Shown: piece after piece, positions 23,301-35,300 of the stretch
How positions within the stretch are numbered: the first letter of the stretch is position 1
Layout: every line of letters starts with the position of its first letter
From: Elephas maximus indicus
Taxonomy: Eukaryota; Chordata; Mammalia; Proboscidea; Elephantidae
DNA length: 64,000 nt
NCBI RefSeq assembly: GCF_024166365.1
Contig: NC_064825.1
Coordinates: 101,756,480 to 101,820,479 of the forward strand
Direction of reading: 5' to 3'
The notes under the pieces: generated by a model
Databases searched by the model: none
The model's input: only the letters and a program-made list of their open reading frames with translations
Told to the model about the DNA's origin: nothing
Made by a program: the position numbers and the translations under genes

Positions 23301-26300
23301 GCTTGTGTTTGTGTAAGCGTGTGCACATGACTGCGTGTATGCGTGCACTTGTGAATCTGTGTCTCATCACATCTTAGGAGTGTGTCCTTGTTGAGTTTGT
23401 GCCTGTCAGCCTATGTGAGCTATGAGAATGTGTCTGCGTGTGGTAGCACCTGCATATGGAATTGTCTGAATGTGTCAATGTGTGTAGCTGAGGTAGTGTC
23501 AGAGAGGTGGTGCTTTCCTATATAAGAAGGAACCTCCTAGTCCATATGCCTGTAGCATGTGCCTGCGTGCATGCACACACACACACACACATACACACAG
23601 AAGGATTTCTGTTTATTTGGACTTGGGCTCTGTGGTGAGTAGTTCAGTAGGGGGAAAATATGAAACCTCAGCAGCCTCCTTCCATGGGCCTGTGGGGAAC
23701 AGGGGCTGGGAGTGAGGTTAGAGGTTGGAACATTGTGCTCTCCCTACTCCCCCCCCTCCCCACGCCCTGCCAGGAAGGCCCAGGGAGGGGCTGGCTCCAG
23801 GGACCCAGAGAGCTGGCGTCACCCCTTCCCAGTCTCCAAAGAGGCCAGGGCACAGGAAAAGAGCTCACTTTCTGACCCACTTCACCCTGTCTCTGTCGCC
23901 CCTGCCTCAATAGGAGCACAGACTTTAACAGATGGGGATCAGGCCCATTGAGGAGATGCCACCTGCTCAGAGCAGAGCTTGGCCTTGAACCGGGGTCTCT
24001 GGAGTCTGAGTTCAGTGCCCTTTCCCTGTCACAGACTAGCCTTTGAGTCTAGCTCTGGGAAGGGGAGTCCTGGGTCCCCAATGCCTGGATGATGATGCTT
24101 AAGAACAGAGAGGATCTGTCTGAAAACTGGGGGCCCAGGGGGCCACCTCACCTCCCCTCAGTGCCTCCTTGCCCTCCCTTGGTCCGCTCCCCCACTCTGG
24201 GCACAGCAGTGACTCAGGCTGGTGGCCCCTCAGCTTGAAAATGGGGGCAATTTTCTAGTGACCACGAGGCAAGTAAACATTCCGGAATGTATGGGTCAGT
24301 GTTGGGGGGAGGGGTGTGAGGGCCCAGCTGCGGGGGAGGAGAAGGGGGAAATGTGAGAGGACTCTCCTCCCTTCTCTCCCAAGAGCGTCGGAAGGAATGT
24401 CCGGGCTCAGTATCCTCCCCCTCCCCCCTCCCCCCCCATCCCACATCTCAGTCTGGACCCACTCCGGTCTCCTCCCTCCTTTCCCCAAACACAGACTGAA
24501 TCAGCCTGGGCCGGGGGAGGGCAGAAGCCTGGGATGCGGGTGCAGGCCCCGAGGGGCTGGGGGTCTGTGGGAGGGGGTGCAGGCGCCGAGGGGATGGGGG
24601 CCTGTGGAAGGGAGCGTGCCGGGGTCTGGGGAGCCCCTTTTCCCACAGCCCCCCCCATAGACAGCGGAGCCACCTGAGCTTCACCCTCTCTCTGCAGTGA
24701 CCCCAGTGGAGGGGCTAGGGGAGGGGGACGGAAGGGAACCTGACAGGTCCTGTTATCGCTCCCGAGGTGCCTCCCACCCAGAAACAGAACCCAAAGCCGC
24801 TGCTCCACCAGTGCACCCCTGGTAGCTCCACAAGGAGGGGTGGAAAAGGCTGAGCTGGAAGAACCGGACAGGAAATTAAGAACTGGGGCCCGGCCCGCTC
24901 CTCGCGGCCGGGACGCCAGAGGAGATCCTCCCTCTCCACTTCCCCAACTCCGGGCGCGGGGGTCGGGGCCTTAGGACACCGACGGACTGCCGGGCCCAGC
25001 CGGAACCTCAAAGGGGCCATTTCTGCCTCTACGCTGCCCCAGACACAGAAGGGGACGCTGAGGCCGGACCTGAACACCCTCCCCCCTAGACGCCGGGGCT
25101 GTCAGCGAGCCCCGGGACCCCTTCCGCGTTAGCCCTGCGCTCCTCCGCTCCCTTCCCCTCTGCGGCTGTAGGCTTCTCGCAGCTTCCTCTCATTGGCCAG
25201 GAGCTCTACGGCTCCCACCAATGAGAAAGCGGGATTCCGGCGAGGGGCGGCTCCAAGCGCGTCGACGTTAACCTTTTGTGGGCCGCGCTGGGCAGACAGG
25301 ACTTGGCATCTTAGAAATTCCAGGGGCGGGCTACTGAGGCCTGGCTCCGGCCGGAGGTGCAGCCGAGAGGAGGGGTGCGCGAGTCTGCGAGCGGGGGAGC
25401 CCTGGAACTCTCCTCCAAGCAATGGAGCCGGCGCCGGCTCTGCGTGGCTGCCGAGAAGGAGCTTTTGTTGGCACAACTGTAGGAAAAAGTCTTTAACGAG
25501 GAGGGAAACAAATCATAATATTTCCTTCTCTGGCTTCCCACCCCCTTTACTTGGAAAGGCACCCCCATAGAACCCTCAACCCCGTGGAACCCTAAACCCT
25601 CAGAACGTTGACCCACCACCCCCATGTAGTTTGTAGACTCCTGACACCACCCTCACCCCGCAATAATTTCCATGGGATAGCCTGAAGCCTGAACTTTTTG
25701 TATGTGAAGGGGGGTATGGTTAGGGGAGACAAGGGGCGAGGCTGGAGCTGAGGTCTCCACTGTGGGCTTCCCAGGGTTGGCGAGAAGGTGAGTACAGAGG
25801 GAGAAAGACAACAAGGAGAGGGTACCCACACCCCTTGTGCCGCCCCAGAGCTGTGGAGAAGCCCCTCCCACAACATCGCCAGCTCACTGTGTGACCTTGT
25901 TATTTGGGCCTCTGCTTCCTCAATAGCAAATCAGGTAAGGGGGGGACATGGACCAAAGGATTTTTCAGGTCCCATCTGTCTAAACTGACGATATAAACCA
26001 ACAGTCACTGAGCTCCTAATAGGCCGGGCACCAGATGGATGTAAAATCAGTCACCCCCCCAAGTCAACTCCTACGAGTGGCGACCCCATGGATGTCAGAA
26101 TAGAACTGTGCTCCACAGGGTTTTCAATAGATGATTTTTTGGAAGTAGATTGCCAGGCCTTTCTTCCAAGGTGCCTTTGGGTGGACTTGAACCTCCAACT
26201 TTTTGGTGAGCAGCTTAGCGTATTAACTGCACCACGCTGGGACTCCTTCCAGAGGGAAATGGGGGCCACAAATCTCTCTAGGCGGAATCCCGTCTGCAGT

Positions 26301-29300
26301 AGTCTCACAGGCCGGGAGGGGAGGGGACATGTCCACCGCTGCCCCCAGAGGTCTGCCCAGCATACAGGAAGCCCTTAGCGAGAAGGACCAGAGCTCCTGG
26401 TGTCCTCCACCCCCACCTTGCCTGCCCCTTGGCCGCCCTCCCCTTCCACTTGGCTCCGGCACCTCTGAAAGCTCAGTCCTGCTGGGCTTTGGCTGCTGTT
26501 TGCAGCAGGTGGGGTGTGGGGTGCTCACGAAGGGGGCCAACTGAGCTCGCTCAACAGGTTCTGGTGGGCACCCCAAAAGGGGTCTCTGAGGAGGACCTGT
26601 TTCATCTGCCTGGAGCAGAGGCCTTCAGGGACCGCAGCCCAGACTGGAGGAAACGTCTCTCCTCTCCAAGGCCCCGGGAAGAGGCTTGGCAAACCCTTAT
26701 CTCCTGAGAAGCAGCTGCTGGAGAAATACCTTCACAGCTGACTCACCCTCTCCTCACCACCCCCTCTCACCGGCCCCACACCAGGCCTTTGAGACCCTGA
26801 GTGAGAGAGCTGGAGGAAGTGGCGCCCCCAGCTGGACTGGCCTGGGCTCTGCAGAGGGTGTGGCTAACACAGACCTGACTGAGTCCTAGATGGGTGGTTG
26901 GGGATTTTATACCACATGAATGGCTTTCTTCTGGGGTCCAGTTGTTCTTCTAAAGTTGTTCAGCTGAGAACTGACCTCCTGTACTGCCTCGCCCAAGCAT
27001 CGCTGGGCATAACACACTGAAGGCATTGCCCTCTAGGGTACAAGGCCCTGTCCCTCCACCAGTATTTATTGAGTGTCTATCATGGGCCAAAGGAGCCCTG
27101 GTGGCAAAGTGGTTAAAGGAATTGACTGCTAACCAAAAGGTTGGTGGTTCAAAACAACGAGCAGCTCCTTGGGAGAAGGATGTGGTAGTCAGCTTCCCTA
27201 GAGATTTACAGCCTTGGAAACCCTATGGGGTCGCTATGAGTCAGAATCAACTTGATGGCAGTAGGTTTGGTTTTTTTGGTTTATCATGAACCAAAGTCCC
27301 TGGGTGGTGCAAAAGTTTGGCGCTCCTCTACTAAAGGTTGGCGGTTCAAACCTATCCGGCAGCACCGAGGAAGAAAGGTCTGGCAATCTGCCTCCATTTT
27401 GACTTGTAGTGACCCCATGTGACAGAGTAAAACTGCCCCATAGGGTTTTCTAGGCTGCAGTCTTTAAGGGAGCCGATTGCCAGATCTTTCTCCCGTGGAG
27501 CTGCTGGGTGAGTTTCAACCACCAACTTTTCAGTTAGCAGCCAAGTGCTTAACACTTGCACCACCAGGGCTCCTAGCTCTGTAGAGATTACAGCCAAGAA
27601 AACCCTATGGAGCAGTTCTACTCTGTCATACATGGGGTTGTCGTGAGTTGAAATTCACTTAGGGGCAACGGGTTTGGTTTTTTACTTTAATTTTTTTTTT
27701 TTCCTATCATGGGCCAGGGAGTTCCTGGGTGATGCAAATGGTTAATGTGCTCAGCTGCTAACCAAAAGGTTGGAGGTTCAAGCCCACCCAGAGGCATCTC
27801 GGAAGAAAGCCCTGGTAATCTACTTCCAAAAAATCATCCCTTGAAAACCCTATGGAGCACAATTCTACTCTGACACCTATGGGATCGCCATGAGTCAAAA
27901 CTGACTCAACAGCAACTGGGTTATTTTTTATCAGAGACCAGGTGCTGCGATCCAGCAGATGAACAAGACACAGCCCGGAGCCTCAGGGAGCTTTCAGGCA
28001 ATTACTGAACATCAGGGTGGCAAACAGGCAATTACCAAACGGCAGGATATCTGCTGCAGTTGGTGAAGGACTGGGCAGTGAGGGGTTTGGTGCTTCCCTG
28101 CTGTGTGACCTCAGACGGCTTGGCTCCTTGGGCCTCAGTTTCCCTGTATGTCAAATGTAGATACATGCCTTCCTTACTAAAGGAATAATTTCTTTAATAA
28201 GGACCAATGCAAAGTTGGCTCCTAGGAGGCTGAGGTTAAAAAAAAGTTTAAAGATGTCTCAAATGTCCAACTTTTCCACTTCATCATCTCTAACATCACC
28301 TGTTCCCTCACCCCTCGGTACTTTCCCGCTGGTCTTTGGATTCCATAGTTCACTGCAACATCTCACGGAACTTATGAACCGTACTTTCAGTTAAGCAATT
28401 TATTAGGGAAGTAACAAGGTACAACTCGGAATCCGGGACAACTGAGGATACAGTTCATTGATCTGGACAGCCACTTCTCAGCTGTGCCACAGGCAGGCCT
28501 CTCTCCGGCCCTGGCCTTTCACCTTGTCTCTGTCCTACTCAGGCAAGTGTTACAAAGCTCCTAGCTCCGTGGGTTGGCAAGCCCCACCGCACCCATCTCC
28601 CACTAGTCTCCTGGTTCCTGTCATCTCAGGACCTCCGCTGTCGCTGTTGCTATTTCTGAGCCATGTCTCTCACTGTCTTCCCTGTTACAGCTCCTCTTTC
28701 TCTCTCTCTCTCTCCATGTCTCCCTTTAATCCTAGCAGGATGGCAAAACTGACCAATCCCCTTGTTAGGGTTCCATATACTTTATTTGCATGATCCCACC
28801 CAAGGTGTTCCATATACCTTATTTGCATTAACAGCAAGCTGTCCAGTCCCCATTGGTGGGCCACAAGCATCTTACTTGCATAGTCCCACCCAGTCATTGT
28901 GTGGGAGTCACTGAAACTATGGCTAGGAGGTCCATAGTAAGTAACTCACTGCACCACACTTAGTCATTGGGTAGTCGTGAAGATTAAATGCAAAGATGCA
29001 TATGAAAGCACTTTGTTAGGTTAAATCATGACCAAAATGTAGGAGGAAGATGATGATGATTTCTGGTAACTGAGAAGGAGGGAGAGTGCCTAAGTTCATT
29101 GGGTTTCTGAACTCATTTTTTTCCTGGATTTTCTGATCACACTTTGTTTTGGGGGCAGGGGGGAATCAAGCCACCCCCTGCATTGGTTCCAGAGCTCAGC
29201 TCAGACTGGGATTTAGGGGCTGTGGTTTTCCTAATAATACTAACAATTATTGAGCACTCACTACATACAAAGGAGCCCTGGTGGCACAGTGATTAAGTGC

Positions 29301-32300
29301 TCAACTGCTAACCAGAAGAACTGTGATTTTAACCCACCAGCTGCTCCAAGGGAAAGTTCTAGTCTGTCCAGTAGGGTCACTGTGAGTCAGAATCGACTTG
29401 ATGGCAATGGGTTGCTACATACTAGGCACTGCTCTAAGTGTTTTATATGTATTTACTCATTTTATCCTCATAATCCTATAAGGTTAGTATTAAGTACTTA
29501 AATACTTGATCCTCATGACAAGCCAATGAGATAGGAACTATTATTTCCCCCACTTTACAGATGAGGAAACTGAGGCACAGAAAGGCTAAGTAACTTAGCA
29601 ATTAGAGGAGTTAATTGTGGAAAGCAGGTCTCTCTGACTCCAGAGTTTGTGCTCATCCTCTGCTCAGCCTGACAATGCTCTTCTAACCTTGAAGCTCTCA
29701 GCTTTATCACTAGGCAGGAGGTCTCTCTGCCCACCCCTTCTGGACTGGGATCAAAGAAAAACCAAACCCATTGCCATGAAGTCGATTCCAACTCATAGCA
29801 ACCCTATAGGGCAGAGTAGAACTGCCCCCATAGGATTTCCAAGGCTGTAAATCTTTACGGGAGCAGACTGCCACATCTTTCTCCTGCGGAGCAACTGGAG
29901 GATTCGAACTGCCAAACTTTTGGTTAGCAGCCGAGAGTTTAACCACTGTACCACCAAAGCTTCTAATCTGGACTGGGATAGGCTCTTAGTATTCCAGGCC
30001 AGAAAAGCCAGCAACTCCATTCCAGACCTTGAAATAATTCTCCAGGAGCAAGTCTTTAGGTGGGGCTCCAGGGCCTAAAGCAACCCCTCCCTCTATCATT
30101 CAACAAATAAGGAACAATCAACAGTCATATTTCCTTGTTGAGGTTAACTGCTGTCAAGTTGCCTGTACTGATAAGGACTCATGCACAGTGGGATCAAACC
30201 ATTGTGATCCATAGGGTTTTCATTGGCTGATTTTTTGGAAGTAGACCACCCGGCCTTTTTTCCTAGTCTGCCTTAGTCTGGACGTTCACAGCAACACACT
30301 GACAGAAGGTGGTGGTTGCTCTAAGGTGCCCTGGCCAGGAATCGAACTCAGGTCTCCTACATAGAAGGAAAGATTCTACCACTGAACCACCATTGCCCCC
30401 TAACACTTCCTTATATATTGATACTTTTTTTCATGATTTTTTTTTTTGTGTGTGTGTGTGTGCTTTAGGTCAAAGTTTACAGCTAAAGTTAATTTTTCAT
30501 ACAAAAAATTTATACACATATTGTTATGTGACCCTAGTTGCAATCCCTATAATGTGACAGCACACTCCTCCTTTCCACCCCAGGTTTCCCGTGTCCATTC
30601 AATCAGCTCCTATTCCTTTCTGCATTCTCATCCTGCCTCTGGACAGGAGCTACCCATTTAGTCTCGTGTATCTACTTGAACTAAGAAGCGCACTCTTCAC
30701 GAGTATCATTTTATGTCTTATAGTCCAGGATAATCTTTGTCCGAAGAGTGGGCTTCAGGAATGGTTTTAGTTCTGGGTTAACAGAGAGTCTAGGGGCCAT
30801 GTTTTCTGGGGTTCTTCTAGTCTCAGTCAGACCATTACGTGAATTTTATGTGAATTTAAGTTCTGCACTACACTTTTCTCCTGCTCGGTCAGGGACTCTC
30901 TGTTGTGTTCCCTGTCAGGGCAGTCATGGGTGGTAGCCAGGCACCATCTAGTTCTTCTGGTCTCAGGCTGATGGAGTCTCTGGTTTATGTGGCCCTTTTG
31001 TCTTTTGGGCTAATATTTTCCTTGTGTCTTTGTTGTTCTTCATTCTCCATTGCTCCAGGTGGGTTGGAACAATTGATGCATCTTAGACGGCTGCTCACAA
31101 GCTTTTAAGACCCCAGACGTCCCTCACCAAAGTGGGATGCAGAACATTTTCTTAATAAACATTGTTATACCAATTGATCTAGATGTCCCCCAAAACCATG
31201 GACCCCAGACCCACACCTCTGCTACTTTGTCCCTCAAAGTGTTTGGTTGTGTTCAGGAAACTTCTTAGCTTTTGGTTTAGTCCAGTTGTGCTGACTTCCC
31301 CTGTATGGTGAATTTTTGGTCCCTTTTTCACCTAAGATGAAAAAAAAAAAAAAAATTTTTTTTTTCACCTAAGATAATTCTTGTCTACTGTCTAGTTAGT
31401 GAATTCCCCTCTCCCGCTCTCCCCACCCTCATAACCATCAGAGTGTTTTCTTCTGTGTTTAAATCTTTTCTCGGGTTCTTATAATAGTGGTCTCATACAA
31501 TATTTGTCCTTTTTGAACTGACTAATTTCATTCAGTATGATGCCTTCCAGATTCATCCACGTTGTGAGATGTTTCGCAGATTCCTCATTGTGCTTTATCA
31601 TTGTGTAGTAGTCCATTGTGTGAATATACCATAATTTGTTTATCTGTTTGTCTGTTAATGGACACCTAGGTTGTTTCCATCTTTTTGCTGTTGTGAACAG
31701 TGCTGCAATGAACATGGGTGTGCCTGTATCTATTCATATGACGGCTCTTATTTCTCTAGGATAAATATTTGTAATTCTTTAGAGAGAAAGAGAGAGAGAG
31801 AGAAAAAGAACTTACAAGCACCTACTATGTGCTAGTCACTGGGGTGCTTTATTTATAGTAAAAGGAAGCATTTGTTGAGTAATTACAGCGTGCCAGGGAC
31901 TGTTCTAAGTGCTTTACGTGGTTTCACTTGTCTTATCCTTGCAACAATCCTAACAGGTAGAAACTATTATCTTTCTACTGCACAGAGGGAGGATGAAATG
32001 AAAAACAGAGAGGTTAATTAACATTCCCAGATCACAGAGCCCAGGATTTTTCAAACTTTTTCAGTTGTAAGAAATATGTTTTACATCATTACCAAGTATA
32101 CACATACACAGAGATAAAAAAAAATCACAATATTTAACTTTACTATGTGCAGTACATTCTGATATTTTCTACTCTATGTTGTTCTGCTTTATTTTTTCTT
32201 AAATTTTGGTTGTGACCCACTAAATTGATTTCACAACCCAAATGAGTCACCACCCACAGTCTGAACAGCACTGAGTCATAGCTAGAAGTGTCAAGGCCAG

Positions 32301-35300
32301 GATTCAAACCCAAGCAATAGGCTCCAAGCCTAATCTCTTGGCATAAATAATGGCTGGGAAAAGGAAGATACTGGAGACCCAAGGATAGGTTGGGACCGTG
32401 CAAATGAGGGGAGTGGGGGCCTCAATAATCCCACCACCCTGCCTCTTTCTCTCCCGATATCCCAGGACAAGATAATACCAAAGTCTCTACCGTTGCCTTT
32501 GGGATGTAAACTTGCTAGCACAGACATACAGTTATTCTTTTACTTAGTCTTCACATCAAGGCTATGAAGAAAGCAGAGCTAACCAAGAGACAGACTCAGG
32601 CCAGTTAAGTGATTTGACCAAGGTCCCAGGGCCAGGACTAGAACCCAGTGTCCTATTGCCTGGTGCAGGAATTCTTCCACCCCATTCCCAGCTCACCCTT
32701 GAGGATAAAGATGGTGATTGGTGGTATTGATGGTTGTAGAGGAATGGTGGTGGACCATGGGATGAAGGTAACAGTGATGGCAGTGATAATGGTGCTGTGA
32801 TGGTAGCAGGGCTGGTGTGTGGGGGTTGTAGCAGTGGTGGAATGGTGGTGACAGTGGTAATGACAGTGATGGGAATAATATTAATGGTATTGGTGATGTT
32901 GGTAGTGGGGTGGTTGGTAATAGTGATGGCGGTATTAATGGTGGTAGGAACAGTAAGGGAGAGGTTGCAGTGATAGTGGGGGTACTACCACAGCAGCATC
33001 TGGACCTCCTTCCCAAGTTAATATGAATCCCCTCTTCTCCTCCTTCTCCTCCTCCCATAGCACTTTCCTGAGCACCTGGACCACTTCGCAGAGAACATGG
33101 AGGACTTCTCCAACGACCTGTTCAGCAGCTTCTTTGATGACCCCGTACTGGATGAGAAGAGCCCTCTCCTGGACATGGAACTGGACTCCCCGACTCCGGG
33201 CATCCAGGCCGAGCACAGCTACTCCCTGAGCGGTGACTCAGCGCCTCAGAGTCCCCTTGTGCCCATCAAGATGGAGGACACCACCCAAGGTAAGAGGTGG
33301 GAAGGGCCTAGGGACAGCACAAGCCCAGAAGCCCAGGAAGGGAGGGACAAGTGGAGACACAAGGGAGAACCTGCAAGCTGAGACTCCCAGAGGCTCCCAA
33401 AGCAGCCACCCACAAACCCCTTTCATGAGGTGCTGCTCCCTGACTTTGTGTTCTCCCGCAAATCAAACCCATGTGAATACTTCTCCAAAGGATCTTCACT
33501 GATAACTTAGGTTACTGGTTTACCAAGTGTGGTCCCTAGACCAGCAGAATGGGCATCACCTGGGAACTGTCAGAAATACAAATTCTTAAGTCCCACCCCA
33601 GACCTACTGAATCAGGAAGCCTACTGGTGAGGCCCAACCTTCCAGGTGATTCTGATGCACCTCAGGTCTGAGAACCACTGACATAGAGGGAACAACTGGG
33701 ATGATAAAATAATAAATGTGGAGAAGCTACAATGACCCTAGAGCCTTACCACCTCCTCGCACTATGCTGCCCTCCGAGATGCTACCTGGGGGAGACCCCT
33801 GCACTCTGCTTTTATTACTGAACATGGGGTTCCCCAAAACTCCCTTCACCTCCAACCCCTTTTCCCCTTTAAGGCAAAGGGGACTCTGAGTCCTTCCTCT
33901 TAGGTAGTCAGTCCTTAAGAACTCCAGACTAGCCCACGTAGAAGTGGCCCTTTGGACATTTCCTCAAATACAGGTGGTCCTGGCTCCGTCAATTTTGGCT
34001 GAGTAATCATAGACAGGTCTCTTAACCTCTGTAAGTCTCAGTTTCTTCATCTACGAACAGAAATAACAGTCAGCATTTCTACAGCATTGTCCAAATTACA
34101 AAGCACCTTCTGGTTAATTATCTCGTTTGTTTCTCACAACTGACATGTGAAGTAAGGACTTCTTTTGTTACAATCTCCTTTTGACCAATAAGAAAAACGA
34201 AACTTCAAGAAAGCTGAGTTGTCTAGGTTATAGAAAAAGGCACAGCAGGAACTTGGGACCAAGCCCCCTGATTCTAAATCTCGCATTCTTGCCCCTGCCC
34301 CATTTGCTGACCTCAATGGGCAGCATGGGTACTGGGTTTGGAACCAGATAGGCCTTAGTGTACATCCTGGTGCCTCCACCAGGTGCTGTGTGACCTTGGG
34401 CAAGTTACTTAACCTCTCTAAGCCTCTGTCTCCTCAACTATAAAATGAAGATAATATGTACTTTGGGATTTCTGGTCAGGATTAAAAATTACATACATAC
34501 AGTACCCAGCTCTGTGTCCAGCACAAAATATACACCAATAATAAGTGGCTATTTTCATTGTTGATATGTATTATGTGCTAGGCACTGAGCTGGGTACCGT
34601 ATGCATATAATTTTTAAAAATAACTTTTAAAAAGTCTTTGTTAATAACCAATAATTTGTGACTATTTTATGATTAAGTGTTCAACTGTTTAACTGAAAGA
34701 TCGGCGGTTCGAACTCACCCAGTGGCTCTGAAGGAGAAAAGACCCGATTATCCGCTCCCATAAAGATTACCAACAAAGCCATTGTCTTCAAGTTGTGCTC
34801 ATAGCAACCCTAAAGGACAAGAGTAGAACTACCCCATAGGGTTTCCAAGGAATGGCTGGTGGATTTGAACTGCCAACCTTTTGGTTAGCAACCAAGCTCT
34901 TAACCACCGCACCACCAGGGCTCCCGCATAAAGATTACAGCTTGGAAAACCTTATAGGGCAGTTCCACTCTGTCCTATAGAGTTGCTATGAGTCAGAATC
35001 AGCTAGATGGCACACAACAACATTTTCATCATGTAGCTAAAAACCCTGTTAACACTATGAATGGCTAAAACAATGAACAAGATTTTTATTCATTTTTCCC
35101 TCTCCAGTTGACAATGATCTTGAGCAAGTTTCTTAGTTTTCTCATCTATAAAATGGGGAGAATAACAGTGCCTACCCCATAGGGCTGTTGGGAGGAGGAA
35201 GCAAGTTAATGTGTATCCAGAGCTTAGATCCATGAGCAGCACAAGCAGTACGAGCAGATTTAAGGGTCTCTGAGAGTCCCCAGGAGCAGAGACAGGCCTT

